Shown here: positions 16,099-26,202 of the stretch, piece after piece
Layout: every line of letters begins with the position of its first letter
Position numbering within the stretch: position 1 is the first letter of the stretch
Source: Clostridia bacterium
GTDB taxonomy: Bacteria > Bacillota_A > Clostridia > Oscillospirales > CAG-272
DNA: 64,000 nucleotides
Assembly (NCBI GenBank): GCA_017467205.1
Contig: JAFTSQ010000010.1
Coordinates: 8,729 to 72,728, forward strand
Direction: 5' to 3'
Made by a program: the position numbers and the translations under genes
Notes under the pieces: model-generated
The model's database searches: none
Seen by the model: only the letters and a program-made list of their open reading frames with translations
What the model was told of the DNA's origin: nothing

Positions 16099-17328
16099 AT
16101 GGATAAGAAAAACATCAAGAAGGTAGTTCTTGCGTACTCGGGAGGTCTTGATACCTCTATTATAATTCCGTGGCTCAAGGAAAACTATAACAACTGTGAG
16201 GTCGTTGCGGTTTCCGGCAACGTCGGTCAGGCTGACGAGCTTGAGGGCCTTGAGGAAAAGGCGCTTAAGACCGGCGCTTCGAAGCTCTATATCGAGGACC
16301 TTACCGACGAGTTCGTTGACGAATACGTTATCCCCACCGTTAAAGCAGGCGCGCTCTACGAGGAGTATATGCTCGGAACGTCGTTTGCACGCCCCGTTAT
16401 TGCAAAGAGGATAGTTGAGATAGCTCTCGCCGAGTGAGCTGACGCTATCTGCCACGGCTGCACCGGTAAGGGCAACGACCAGGTTCGCTTTGAGCTTGCT
16501 ATCAAGGCGTTTGCTCCCGATATGCCTATTATCGCACCCTGGCGCGAGTGGGATATCAAGTCCCGCGAGGAAGAGATAGATTACGCAGAGGCACATAACG
16601 TTCCTCTTAAGATAAATCGCGAAACCAACTACTCCAAGGATAAAAACCTCTGGCACTTGAGCCACGAGGGTCTTGACCTTGAGGATGCCGGAAACGAGCC
16701 GCTTTACGAGAAGGAAGGATTCCTTGAGATGGGCGTTTCTCCCCTTCAAGCGCCTGACACCCCCACCTACATCACCCTTGATTTTGAAAAGGGCGTGCCG
16801 GTTGCATTCAACGGCGAAAAGATGAGCGCGAAGGAAATTATCCTTTCACTCAACAAGGTCGGCGGAGAGAACGGTATCGGTCTTCTTGACATAGTTGAAA
16901 ACCGCCTCGTCGGTATGAAGTGCCGCGGCGTTTACGAGACCCCCGGCGGAGCTATACTCTACTTCGCACACAACTATCTTGAAACCCTCTGCCTTGACAA
17001 GATGACTATGCACAAAAAGCAGGAGCTCGCTATCACCTTTGCAGACCTCGTTTACAACGGTCAGTGGTACACTCCCCTTCGCGAAGCGCTCTCCGCCTTC
17101 GTTGACAAGACGCAGGAGAACGTTACGGGTAAGGTTAAGCTCAAGCTCTACAAGGGCAACATAATCAAGGCGGGCGCTTGGAGCGACTATTCGCTCTACT
17201 CCGAGGAGATTGCTACCTTCGGTGAGGACAACGTTTACAATCAGGCTGACAGCGCAGGCTTTATCAACCTCTTCGGTCTTCCCATCAAGGTGCAGGCTCA
17301 GGTAAACGCAAAGAACAAGAATAAGTAA
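16099..17328 (+). pseudogene. argG: argininosuccinate synthase interrupted by an in-frame TGA
   Basis: The frame encodes a full-length ArgG of 409 codons but codon 113 (16435-16437) is TGA. Upstream is the ATP-pyrophosphatase P-loop [10 protein letters not shown] and [15 protein letters not shown]; immediately downstream, in the same frame, is [20 protein letters not shown]. ArgG homologues read EGA at this junction, so TGA replaces a Gly, most simply GGA to TGA. The rest, including [15 protein letters not shown] and the C-terminal domain, is intact with no other lesion. ArgG joins citrulline and aspartate using ATP. It is the first gene of an otherwise intact arginine operon. TGA ends many other genes here (argH, for example), so general recoding is unlikely. 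Without suppression or sequence error, arginine synthesis would stop at citrulline. Confidence 0.9.
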
Positions 17329-17349
17329 TTCAGACAAAAGGTTACGGTT

Positions 17350-18720
17350 ATGGAAAAAATGTGGGCAGGAAGGAGCGACGGTGCGACCGACAAGATTGCG
17401 GACGACTTCAACTCTTCCATTCATTTCGACAGTAAAATGTATAAGCAGGATATCCGCGGCTCGCTCGAGCACGCGGCTATGCTCGCAAGGTGCGGTATAA
17501 TAAGCGCGGAGGACCTTGGCAAGATTACCGAGGGGCTCGGCTCGATACTCGCGGATATAGATTCGGGAAGCCTTGAATTTGATATGAAGGCTGAGGACAT
17601 ACATATGTTCGTTGAGTCCGAGCTTACGCGTCGCATCGGAGATGCAGGCAAAAGACTGCATACCGCGAGAAGCAGAAACGATCAGGTGGCACTCGATCTT
17701 CGCCTTTATGTGAGAGAGCACACGGTTGGTATTCTCAAGAATATTACCGAGCTTATCGGTGCTATCCTCGAGGTTGCGAAGGAGAATATCTACACTATTA
17801 TGCCGGGATATACTCACCTTCAGCGCGCACAGCCCGTAACCTTTGCCCATCATTTGCTCGCATACTGTATGATGCTCCTACGCGACCGCTCGCGCCTTGA
17901 GGACGCGCTTCTGCGTATGAACTACTCACCTCTCGGCTCTTGCGCTCTTGCGGGAACTACCTACCAGACGGACAGAGATTCGGTTGCCGAGGCTCTCGGC
18001 TTTGACGGAATTACGATGAACTCGATAGACGGAGTTTCGGACAGGGACTACTGTGTTGAGCTTGAGGCGGCGTTCTCGATACTGATGATGCATCTCTCGC
18101 GCTTCTCCGAGGAGATCATTCTCTGGTCGAGCTGGGAGTTCAAGTTCGTTGAGCTTGACGACGCTTACACCACCGGCTCGTCCATTATGCCGCAAAAGAA
18201 AAATCCCGATATGGCAGAGCTCGTAAGGGGCAAGACCGGAAGGGTTTACGGCGACCTCATTGCAACGCTTACTATGCTGAAGGGTCTGCCGCTTGCATAT
18301 AACAAGGATATGCAGGAGGACAAGGAGGCTGTCTTCGACGCGGTTGAAACGGTCGAAAAGTGCATTGAGATATTCATACCTATGGTGAGGACGATGAAGC
18401 CCATCAAGGAGAATATGTACGCGGCGGCAAAGCGCGGATTTATTAACGCGACCGACCTTGCGGACTATCTCACGAAGCGCGGAGTTCCCTTCCGCTCGGC
18501 TTACAAGATTGTCGGCACTATCGTCGGAAGATGCGTCAAGGAAGGCATTACGCTTGACGAGCTATCCCTCTCGGAATACAAGAGCTATTCCGAGGTGTTC
18601 GACGCCGACCTTTATAGCGAGATATCGCTCGAGGCTTGCGTCGGAAAAAGAATATCGAGAGGCAGCACGGGCTACGACTCCGTGATGGAGCAAATTGCTT
18701 ACGTTGAAGGTGCTATTTGA
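17350..18720 (+). CDS. argH: argininosuccinate lyase
   Basis: 456 residues, the usual family length. It splits argininosuccinate into arginine and fumarate in the cytoplasm. Diagnostic blocks: an N-terminal MWAGRS, HTARSRNDQVALDLRLY, YTHLQRAQPVTFAHH and the signature loop GSSIMPQKKNPDMAEL with the catalytic Ser region. The start at 17350 lies 21 nt after argG. The stop TGA overlaps the argC start (TGATG), indicating coupling. Confidence 0.97.
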   Translation: MEKMWAGRSDGATDKIADDFNSSIHFDSKMYKQDIRGSLEHAAMLARCGIISAEDLGKITEGLGSILADIDSGSLEFDMKAEDIHMFVESELTRRIGDAGKRLHTARSRNDQVALDLRLYVREHTVGILKNITELIGAILEVAKENIYTIMPGYTHLQRAQPVTFAHHLLAYCMMLLRDRSRLEDALLRMNYSPLGSCALAGTTYQTDRDSVAEALGFDGITMNSIDGVSDRDYCVELEAAFSILMMHLSRFSEEIILWSSWEFKFVELDDAYTTGSSIMPQKKNPDMAELVRGKTGRVYGDLIATLTMLKGLPLAYNKDMQEDKEAVFDAVETVEKCIEIFIPMVRTMKPIKENMYAAAKRGFINATDLADYLTKRGVPFRSAYKIVGTIVGRCVKEGITLDELSLSEYKSYSEVFDADLYSEISLEACVGKRISRGSTGYDSVMEQIAYVEGAI

Positions 18721-19649
18721 TGAAGAAAAAGGTTTTTATAGACGGAAGAGCCGGCACTACGGGGCTTCGAATTGAGGAAAGGCTTTCGGGCAGAGATGAC
18801 ATCGAAATGATATCCCTCCCCGACGAGCTTCGCAAGGACCCCGATGCAAGACGAAGGATGCTGAACGAGGCTGACATCGTTTTCCTCTGCCTGCCCGACG
18901 CGGCGGCAACTGAGGCGGTCGGAATGATAGAAAACAGCAACACGGTGGTCATCGACGCGTCGACCGCGCACAGAACTCGAGAGGATTGGGCTTACGGTCT
19001 GCCGGAGCTTGACGGCTCGTTCGAGGAGAAGATACGCGGCTCGAAGAGAATAGCCGTTCCCGGCTGCCACGCAAGCGGATTTATTGCGCTCATCTACCCG
19101 CTTATCAAGTGCGATATACTCGACAAGGGAGCGAAGCTTTCCGCTTTCTCGATAACCGGATACAGCGGCGGCGGAAAGGCAATGATTGCCGACTACGAGG
19201 CTGACGAGCTTGACCCGTATCTTACAGCTCCGCGCCAATACGGCATAACTCAGATGCATAAGCATCTGCCCGAGATGGTGAAGATAACAGGTCTTGATAC
19301 TGCGCCGATATTCTCCCCTATCGTATCAAGCTTCTACTCCGGAATGGAGGTCACCGTTCCGCTCTTTAAGTCGCAGCTGAAGTGCGGCGGAATTGAAGAG
19401 ATTAAGGCAGTGTACAAGAGCCTTTACAACGACGAAATAATATATTACAAGGAATGCGACGAGTCGGGATTTCTCTCTGCGGCGGCGCTTTCCGGTAAGG
19501 ACTCTATGCAAATAGAGGTCAGAGGCAACGAAGAGCGCATACTTTTAGTTGCAAGATACGACAATCTCGGCAAGGGCGCATCGGGCGCGGCAGTTGAGAT
19601 GCTTAATATAAAGCTCGGATGCAATAAGTCCGAGGGACTCGAGGTTTGA
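18720..19649 (+). CDS. argC: N-acetyl-gamma-glutamyl-phosphate reductase (short type)
   Basis: 309 residues from the ATG at 18720. NADPH-dependent reduction of N-acetylglutamyl phosphate to the semialdehyde. The N-terminal KVFIDGRAGTTGLRIEERL is the nucleotide-binding start of the short (type 2) ArgC, and the catalytic Cys lies in VPGCHASGFIAL. GYSGGGKAMI and QYGITQMHKHLPEM match the family. It overlaps argH by one base. Confidence 0.95.
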   Translation: MKKKVFIDGRAGTTGLRIEERLSGRDDIEMISLPDELRKDPDARRRMLNEADIVFLCLPDAAATEAVGMIENSNTVVIDASTAHRTREDWAYGLPELDGSFEEKIRGSKRIAVPGCHASGFIALIYPLIKCDILDKGAKLSAFSITGYSGGGKAMIADYEADELDPYLTAPRQYGITQMHKHLPEMVKITGLDTAPIFSPIVSSFYSGMEVTVPLFKSQLKCGGIEEIKAVYKSLYNDEIIYYKECDESGFLSAAALSGKDSMQIEVRGNEERILLVARYDNLGKGASGAAVEMLNIKLGCNKSEGLEV

Positions 19650-19683
19650 AGCGAGCCTCGCAAGAAAGGACAAATCAGTTATA

Positions 19684-20907
19684 ATGGTTAAGATTATTGA
19701 CGGCGGCGTTTGCGCCGCTTCGGGATTTTCGGCAAACGGTATTCACGCCGGAATAAGACATAATAAGCAAAAGCGCGACCTCGCGCTCATATATTCGGAT
19801 CGCGAGGCGAGCGCAGCGGCGGTCTATACAACCAATAAGGTAAAGGGCGCGCCGCTTACCGTTACCAAAAACAACATCGCAAACGGCAAGGCTCGCGCGG
19901 TCATCTGCAACAGCGGAAACGCGAACACCTGCAACGCTAACGGCGTTGAGATAGCTGAGTCGATGTGCAAGCTTCTTGCAAATGAAATGAATATCGACCC
20001 GACCGACGTCGTTGTGGCTTCCACCGGCGTTATCGGTCAGCCGCTCTCTATTGAGCCCATCGAACGCGGAATCCCCTCGCTCGTTTCGGGTCTTCTTTCG
20101 ACAAAGGAGGGCTCGTGTGCCGCGGCAGAGGGCATTATGACCACCGACGTAAAGAAAAAAGAAATTGCGGTTTCCTTCACGGTTGGCGGAAAGGAATGCA
20201 AAATCGGCGGCATTGCAAAGGGCTCGGGAATGATTCATCCCAATATGGCGACTATGCTCGTTTTCATCACTGCCGACTGTAATATATCCCCCGCTATGCT
20301 CAAGGCAGCGCTTGACTCGGACATCAAGAACACCTTTAATATGATAAGCGTTGACGGCGACACTTCTACCAACGATATGGTTACCGTCCTTGCAAACGGA
20401 GCGGCGGGCAACGAAGAAATCTGCTCGGAGGGTGAGGATTTCAACGCCTTTATGGAGGCGCTCAACACGGTTACCGTTCACCTTTGCAGATGCATTGCGG
20501 CTGACGGCGAGGGCGCAACCAAGCTTCTCGAATGCTCGGTTACCGGTGCAAAGGACGACAATGCAGCGAAGACGATAGCAAAGAGCGTTATCTGCTCCTC
20601 ACTCGTCAAGGCGGCAATGTTCGGTGCGGACGCAAACTGGGGACGCATTCTCTGCGCTATCGGTTACAGCGGCGCAGATGTTGACGTTTCGGGCGTTTCG
20701 GTAGCGTTTAAGTCTGAAAAAGGCGAGATATACACCTGCAAGGGCGGCGCGGGAATTGATTTTTCCGAGGAGCTGGCAAAGGAAATTTTGCTTGAGGACG
20801 AGATCACCATCAAGGTCGAGCTTTCCGACGGAGATTCAGCGAGCACCGCTTGGGGCTGCGATCTCACCTACGACTACGTTAAGATAAACGGCGATTACAG
20901 AACCTAA
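19684..20907 (+). CDS. argJ: bifunctional ornithine acetyltransferase / N-acetylglutamate synthase
   Basis: 407 residues. ArgJ recycles the acetyl group from acetylornithine to glutamate and so replaces ArgA and ArgE. The autocleavage site is visible in GSGMIHPNMATMLVF, where Thr of MATML becomes the N-terminal nucleophile of the beta subunit. DGDTSTNDMV and GADANWGRI are also conserved. AAAGGA lies about 11 nt before the ATG. Whether it keeps the acetyl-CoA-dependent first activity cannot be told from sequence. Confidence 0.96.
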   Translation: MVKIIDGGVCAASGFSANGIHAGIRHNKQKRDLALIYSDREASAAAVYTTNKVKGAPLTVTKNNIANGKARAVICNSGNANTCNANGVEIAESMCKLLANEMNIDPTDVVVASTGVIGQPLSIEPIERGIPSLVSGLLSTKEGSCAAAEGIMTTDVKKKEIAVSFTVGGKECKIGGIAKGSGMIHPNMATMLVFITADCNISPAMLKAALDSDIKNTFNMISVDGDTSTNDMVTVLANGAAGNEEICSEGEDFNAFMEALNTVTVHLCRCIAADGEGATKLLECSVTGAKDDNAAKTIAKSVICSSLVKAAMFGADANWGRILCAIGYSGADVDVSGVSVAFKSEKGEIYTCKGGAGIDFSEELAKEILLEDEITIKVELSDGDSASTAWGCDLTYDYVKINGDYRT

Positions 20908-20924
20908 TTCACAAGGAGAGAAAA

Positions 20925-21803
20925 ATGCCACTCAAGATAACCAACGCACAGCGCGCACAGGTGCTTACGCAGGCGCTTCCCTACATACAAAAATACTACG
21001 GCAAGGTCATCGTTATCAAATACGGCGGAAACGCTATGGTCAGCGAGGAGCTGAAGGAGCAGGTGATGGAGGACGTCGTTCTTCTTCATCTTATCGGAGT
21101 TAAGGTCGTGCTCGTTCACGGTGGCGGACCTGAAATTACCGAAACGCTTACCAAAATCGGTAAAAAATCAGAATTCTATAACGGTCTTCGCGTGACCGAT
21201 AAGGAAACGGCAGACGTCGTTCAGATGGTTCTTGCCGGCAAGATAAACAAGACGCTCGTTAATCTTTTAGAGATTAACGGCGGCTCTGCCATAGGTCTTT
21301 CGGGTCTTGACGGACATATGATAGAGGCTGAGATGAAGGACGAGAGGCTCGGCTACGTCGGTCGCATAACGAAGGTTGACGTGACCCCTATCACAGACCT
21401 TCTCGAGAAGGATTATATTCCCGTTATCAGCACCGTCGGATGCGACAGGCTCGGAAACGTATACAACATCAACGCCGATACGGCGGCGGCACAAATCGCC
21501 GGCGCTATGAAGGCGGAGACTCTCATCACAATGACCGATATCGCGGGAATTTTGCGCGACAAGGACGACCCTTCCTCTATTATCGATTGCATCGATATAA
21601 GCGAAGCGAAGGAGCTCTTTGACAGCGGAGTTATCTCGGGCGGTATGGTGCCGAAGGTCGAGTGCTGCATTGAAGCTATCGAGCACGGCGTTAAAAAGGT
21701 CACGATACTCGACGGAAGAGTTCCGCATGCTATTCTGATAGAGCTTCTCACCAACGAGGGTGCGGGTACTATGGTCATAAAGGATAAGAAAAATGTCAAC
21801 TGA
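20925..21803 (+). CDS. argB: acetylglutamate kinase
   Basis: 292 residues. Phosphorylates N-acetylglutamate with ATP. Conserved features: VIKYGGNAM with the phosphate-binding Lys, VLVHGGGPEI, and a C-terminal GGMVPKVECCIEAI. The RBS AAGGAG precedes the ATG. The 3' end overlaps argD by 11 nt. Confidence 0.97.
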   Translation: MPLKITNAQRAQVLTQALPYIQKYYGKVIVIKYGGNAMVSEELKEQVMEDVVLLHLIGVKVVLVHGGGPEITETLTKIGKKSEFYNGLRVTDKETADVVQMVLAGKINKTLVNLLEINGGSAIGLSGLDGHMIEAEMKDERLGYVGRITKVDVTPITDLLEKDYIPVISTVGCDRLGNVYNINADTAAAQIAGAMKAETLITMTDIAGILRDKDDPSSIIDCIDISEAKELFDSGVISGGMVPKVECCIEAIEHGVKKVTILDGRVPHAILIELLTNEGAGTMVIKDKKNVN

Positions 21804-22962
21804 AAATATTAAGGCGCTCGACCGCAAATTCGTTGCGCCGACCTACAACCGATTCGACCTTTTGCTCGTTTCGGGCAAGGGATCGCGGGTTAAGGGCGAG
21901 GATGGTAAGGAATATATAGATCTTGGAACGGGTATTGCGGTAAACACCTTCGGCGCTTGCGACGAGGAATGGATAGGAGCGGTCACGGAGCAGCTCTGCA
22001 AGCTTCAGCACACCTCAAACCTCTATTATTCCGAGCCCTGCGCTCGCCTTGCCGGAATGCTTTGCGATAAAACGGGAGCAAAAAAGGTCTTCTTCTCCAA
22101 CTCCGGTGCAGAGGCAAACGAATGCGCAATTAAGGTTGCGAGAAAGTGGGCATCGGACACAAAGGGCGCGGGAGATTACAATATCATCACCCTCAAAAAC
22201 AGCTTTCACGGCAGAACCATCACCACCCTTGCGGCTACCGGGCAGGATGTTTTTCACACCGACTTCGGACCGTTTCCCGAAGGATTTTTGTACGCCGAGC
22301 CGAACTCGCTCCAAAGCGTTGAGGAATTGATAAAGGGCAGCAGATGCTGTGCCGTTATGATGGAGCTCGTTCAAGGCGAGGGCGGCGTTATAGCTCTTGA
22401 CGAGGAGTTTGTCCGCGGTGTGAGAAAGCTTTGCGACGAGCAGGATATGCTTCTCATATTCGACGAGGTTCAGACGGGTAACGGAAGAACGGGCACGCTT
22501 TATGCCTACGAGCAGTACGGCGTGACACCCGATATCGTTACTACCGCAAAGGGTCTTGGCGGAGGTCTTCCGATCGGTGCGACTATGCTTTTCGAGCGGG
22601 TTGAGTCGACCCTCACTGCTGGCTCTCACGGCTCTACCTTCGGCGGAAACCCCATTGCAGCGGCGGGGGCGTGTAACATTATTTCAAGAATCGACGAGAA
22701 AACGCTCGCCGGTGTGAAAGAGCGCGCGGAATACATAAGGCGCGAGCTTACGGGTGCTGCCGGCGTTAAGGGTATAAGCGGACTCGGACTTATGATAGGA
22801 ATTGAGCCGGAGCGTGATGTGGGCGAGGTCATCTCGCAGTGTATGATGCGCGGCGTTCTTCCCATAAAGGCAAAGAATAAATTAAGACTGCTCCCTGCCC
22901 TCAATATTCCGATGAGCGACCTTGAATACGCAATAAAGGTTATCAAGGAGGCTCTGGCGTAA
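21793..22962 (+). CDS. argD: acetylornithine aminotransferase
   Basis: 389 residues, class III PLP aminotransferase converting the semialdehyde to N-acetylornithine with glutamate. Recognised by FSNSGAEANECAIKVARKW, SFHGRTITTLAATGQ, LIFDEVQTGNGRTG and the PLP lysine in TTAKGLGGGLPIGA. Its start overlaps argB. Confidence 0.96.
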   Translation: MSTENIKALDRKFVAPTYNRFDLLLVSGKGSRVKGEDGKEYIDLGTGIAVNTFGACDEEWIGAVTEQLCKLQHTSNLYYSEPCARLAGMLCDKTGAKKVFFSNSGAEANECAIKVARKWASDTKGAGDYNIITLKNSFHGRTITTLAATGQDVFHTDFGPFPEGFLYAEPNSLQSVEELIKGSRCCAVMMELVQGEGGVIALDEEFVRGVRKLCDEQDMLLIFDEVQTGNGRTGTLYAYEQYGVTPDIVTTAKGLGGGLPIGATMLFERVESTLTAGSHGSTFGGNPIAAAGACNIISRIDEKTLAGVKERAEYIRRELTGAAGVKGISGLGLMIGIEPERDVGEVISQCMMRGVLPIKAKNKLRLLPALNIPMSDLEYAIKVIKEALA

Positions 22963-23019
22963 GGGCGATGACCCGTCCTTAATTCACACCGAAAAAATTC
23001 TCACAGAACGGAGATTACG

Positions 23020-24015
23020 ATGAAAAATATTGGTTTTTTGAAGGGCAAGGATTTCCTTAAGCTTTTGGATTTCACGCCTGAGGAGATAGAGGCGCTCATA
23101 GACCTCGCCGCAGAGCTCAAGTCGGCAAAGAAGAACGGCATTCCGCACAAGCTTTGCGAGGGAAAGAATATTGCGCTCATATTTGAGAAAACGAGCACGA
23201 GAACACGTTGCAGCTTTGAGGTTGCGGCGTACGACCTCGGAATGCACGTTACCTACCTCGATCCCACCGGCTCGCAGATAGGAAAAAAGGAAAGCATTGC
23301 CGACACGGCGAGAGTTCTTGCGGGAATTTACGACGGAATTGAGTACCGCGGCTACGGTCAGGAAATAGTTGAGGAGCTTGCAAAATACTCGAAGGTTCCC
23401 GTTTGGAACGGTCTTACCAACGAGTTCCACCCCACCCAGATACTTGCCGATTTCCTTACGGTGCGCGAGCATTTCGGTCGTCTTAAGGGAATAAAGTTCG
23501 TTTATATGGGCGACGCCCGCTACAATATGGGCAACTCGCTTATGGTAGGCGCGGCAAAGATGGGCATGGATTTCGTTGCCTGCGCACCGAAAAAGTACTT
23601 CCCTTCAGACGAGCTCGTAGCGGAGTGCAAAAAAATTGCAGAAAAGACCGGCGCTACAATAACTCTTGAGGAAGACCCGAAGGCAGCACTTGCGGGTGCG
23701 AACGTCGTGTACACTGACGTGTGGGTTTCTATGGGTGAGCCCGACGAGGTATGGGAGGAAAGAATACGCGAGCTTACCCCCTATCAAGTCAACAGCGCGG
23801 CTATGGCCCACGCAGCAGAGGGCGCGGTTTTTATGCACTGCCTCCCCGCCTTCCACGACCTTAACACCAAAATAGGCAAGGAAATGGGCAAAAAATTCGG
23901 CATTGAGGCTATGGAGGTCACGAACGAGGTGTTCGAAAGCGATGCCTCGATAGTCTTTGAGGAAGCCGAAAACAGAATGCACACTATTAAGGCAGTTATG
24001 GCTGCTACTTTGTAA
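23020..24015 (+). CDS. argF: ornithine carbamoyltransferase
   Basis: 331 residues. Makes citrulline from ornithine and carbamoyl phosphate. The carbamoyl-phosphate loop is [22 protein letters not shown] and the ornithine-binding [10 protein letters not shown] are present. It ends the operon; carAB is not in the window. Confidence 0.97.
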   Translation: MKNIGFLKGKDFLKLLDFTPEEIEALIDLAAELKSAKKNGIPHKLCEGKNIALIFEKTSTRTRCSFEVAAYDLGMHVTYLDPTGSQIGKKESIADTARVLAGIYDGIEYRGYGQEIVEELAKYSKVPVWNGLTNEFHPTQILADFLTVREHFGRLKGIKFVYMGDARYNMGNSLMVGAAKMGMDFVACAPKKYFPSDELVAECKKIAEKTGATITLEEDPKAALAGANVVYTDVWVSMGEPDEVWEERIRELTPYQVNSAAMAHAAEGAVFMHCLPAFHDLNTKIGKEMGKKFGIEAMEVTNEVFESDASIVFEEAENRMHTIKAVMAATL

Positions 24016-24017
24016 AT

Positions 24018-24061
24018 AAAAAATGCGTTTCACCGACTTTACGCGGTGAAACGCATTTTTT
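24018..24061. terminator. shared bidirectional terminator between argF and hisIE
   Basis: An 18-bp perfect inverted repeat (24018-24035 with 24044-24061) with A and T tails. Its right arm touches the hisIE stop codon at 24061-24063, so the convergent operons share it. Confidence 0.9.
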
Positions 24062-24705
24062 TATTTAGTCATTTTCTCCTGTTTGACCTTCTTGTCAATT
24101 ATGTGGCGGGAGGCAAGCTCGTTATGGATATCCTCGAGGGAGATTCCCATTTGTATCATCAAAACGAGGGTGTGGTAGGCAAGGTCGGCTATCTCGTAAA
24201 CCGTTTCCTTTTTATCGTCTGCCTTTGCCGCGATTATTACCTCAGTGCACTCCTCACCGACCTTTTTGAGAATCTTATCGATACCCTTTTCGAAAAGGTA
24301 GGTTGTATAAGAGCCCTCGGTCTTCTCGCGCTTTCGTCCCTCGATAAGCTTGACGAGCTTTTCAAGCGAGAAGTCCTCGCGCTCAACGAAGACGGGATTA
24401 TAAAAGCAGCTCTCCTCGCCCGTGTGGCAGGCAGGGCCGTCGCATACGACGGACACGACGAGCGCATCCTTATCACAGTCGGCGACAATCGACTGAACGT
24501 GCTGATAGTTTCCGCTCGTTTCGCCCTTCAGCCAAAGCTCCTGCCTTGAGCGGCTAAAGAAGCAGGTGAGCTTTTTTTCCATAGTTATCTCAAGGCTTTC
24601 GCGGTTCATATACGCGAGGGTGAGAACCTTCTTACTCACCGAATCGATGACTATTGCGGGAATAAGTCCGTTTGAGTCAAATTTAAGTTCGTCTATATTA
24701 ATCAT
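24061..24705 (-). CDS. hisI: bifunctional phosphoribosyl-AMP cyclohydrolase / phosphoribosyl-ATP pyrophosphatase
   Basis: 214 residues, HisIE fusion catalysing the second and third steps of histidine synthesis. The cyclohydrolase domain (about 1-115) carries [17 protein letters not shown], the Mg site DCDKDA and zinc Cys in ACHTGEESC. The pyrophosphatase domain (about 120-214) carries [14 protein letters not shown]. It is the last gene of the his operon. Confidence 0.96.
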   Translation of the reverse strand: MINIDELKFDSNGLIPAIVIDSVSKKVLTLAYMNRESLEITMEKKLTCFFSRSRQELWLKGETSGNYQHVQSIVADCDKDALVVSVVCDGPACHTGEESCFYNPVFVEREDFSLEKLVKLIEGRKREKTEGSYTTYLFEKGIDKILKKVGEECTEVIIAAKADDKKETVYEIADLAYHTLVLMIQMGISLEDIHNELASRHIIDKKVKQEKMTK

Positions 24706-24717
24706 CAGTCTTTCCTT

Positions 24718-25479
24718 TCATATTAACCTGACGGGGATATTTTCGCGCTTAAGCTCCTCTTTGAGGTCGGATATTTTGACCTCGCCGAAGTGGAATATCG
24801 ACGCGGCAAGACCTGCATCCACCTCGGGAAGCGCCTTAAAGAGCTTTACGAAGTCGCGAGTGCATCCTGCACCGCCCGATGCTATCAGCGGTAGCTTTAC
24901 CGCCTCCGATACTGCACGGAGCATCTCGATATCAAAGCCGCCTCTGACACCGTCGGTATCAATGGAATTGAGAACAATTTCCCCTGCTCCGTTATCCGCG
25001 CCGCGCTTTATCCATTCTATCAAGTCCATACCCGTGTCAATTCTTCCGCCGTTTGCATAGACTCTGAAGCCGCCACTTGCGCGCTTTGCGTCGACCGAAA
25101 GAACGACGCACTGGTCACCGTATCTCTTTGCCGCCTCATATATAAGGTCGGGATTTTTGATAGCGCCGGAGTTGACGCTGACCTTATCAGCACCACAGCA
25201 AAGGACGCGCTCAAAATCGGCAAGCGTTCTGATTCCGCCGCCGACGGTCAGGGGAATGAATACCTCCTTGGCGACCTCGCGAAGAACATCTGTAAAAAGG
25301 TTTCTACCCTCCGCCGAGGCGATTATGTCGTAAAAGACGAGCTCGTCAGCACCCGATTCGGTATAATATTTTCCGAGCTCGACGGGGTTGGCAACTGTTG
25401 CGAGCCCCTCGAAGTTCACACCCTTCACCACGGCGCCGTCCTTGACGTCGAGACACGGGATTATTCTTTTAGTTATCAT
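24718..25479 (-). CDS. hisF: imidazole glycerol phosphate synthase cyclase subunit
   Basis: 253 residues, a (beta/alpha)8 barrel that uses ammonia from HisH to form IGP and AICAR. CLDVKDGAVVKGVNFEG, PLTVGGGIRT and SVDAKRASGGF are typical; the catalytic Asp pair is in CLDVKDG and NSIDTDG. The start overlaps hisA by 11 nt. Confidence 0.97.
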   Translation of the reverse strand: MITKRIIPCLDVKDGAVVKGVNFEGLATVANPVELGKYYTESGADELVFYDIIASAEGRNLFTDVLREVAKEVFIPLTVGGGIRTLADFERVLCCGADKVSVNSGAIKNPDLIYEAAKRYGDQCVVLSVDAKRASGGFRVYANGGRIDTGMDLIEWIKRGADNGAGEIVLNSIDTDGVRGGFDIEMLRAVSEAVKLPLIASGGAGCTRDFVKLFKALPEVDAGLAASIFHFGEVKISDLKEELKRENIPVRLI

Positions 25480-26188
25480 TTGCCACCTCTATTGCCTCTC
25501 TCAGCGATATTGCGCCGGTGTAGTATGCCTTTCCGATTATTGCGCCGTAAAGCTTCATATCGCGAAGACGCGTTACGTCGGATATATCCGATACGCCGCC
25601 CGATGCTATGACATTCATACCGACCTCGCACGAGAGGCGCTCGTAGAGCGAGTGGTTAGCACCCTGCATTGCTCCGTCGCGCGATATATCGGTGGAGATA
25701 ATAGTCCTTACGCCGAGCGAATCAAGCTCACGGCAGAAGCTCATAGCCTCAACAGCCGTTCTCTCGCGCCAGCCGCTGACGGCGACGAAGCCGTCCTTAA
25801 TATCAACGCCGACGGCTACTTTATCCCCGTATTTCGAAAGAGCTTCTTCAAGGAAGGCGCGATTTTCCACCGCCGCCGTACCGAGTATCACCCTGCCGAC
25901 ACCTACGGATATATATTTTTCAATGGTTTCGATGCTTCTTATACCGCCGCCAACCTCGGCAAACAGGTCGGTCGACTTGACTATTTTTTCTATGGTTTCA
26001 AGGTTTTTCGTGCTACCGTCCTTTGCTCCCTCAAGGTCGACGAGGTGGATATATTCAGCCCCCTGCGCCTTAAAGTCGCGCGCGACGTCGACGGGCGAGT
26101 CGCTGTACACGGTCATTCTGTCGTAGTCGCCCTTATAGAGCCTGACCGCCTTTCGAGAATAAAGATCTATTGCGGGAAATATTTTCAT
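25469..26188 (-). CDS. hisA: ProFAR isomerase
   Basis: 239 residues, a paralogous barrel to HisF performing the Amadori rearrangement. IFPAIDLYSRKAVRLYKGDY, VGGGIRSIETIEKYISVG and STDISRDGAMQG hold the two catalytic Asp residues. Both ends overlap or nearly abut neighbours. Confidence 0.97.
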   Translation of the reverse strand: MKIFPAIDLYSRKAVRLYKGDYDRMTVYSDSPVDVARDFKAQGAEYIHLVDLEGAKDGSTKNLETIEKIVKSTDLFAEVGGGIRSIETIEKYISVGVGRVILGTAAVENRAFLEEALSKYGDKVAVGVDIKDGFVAVSGWRERTAVEAMSFCRELDSLGVRTIISTDISRDGAMQGANHSLYERLSCEVGMNVIASGGVSDISDVTRLRDMKLYGAIIGKAYYTGAISLREAIEVANDN

Positions 26189-26202
26189 CCGTACAGCCTC
26201 CG

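Noticed and set aside
16435..16437. Selenocysteine or Gly recoding of TGA in argG
   Set aside because: TGA terminates many genes here, the residue in homologues is Gly rather than Cys or Sec, and no SECIS-like hairpin was evident just downstream.
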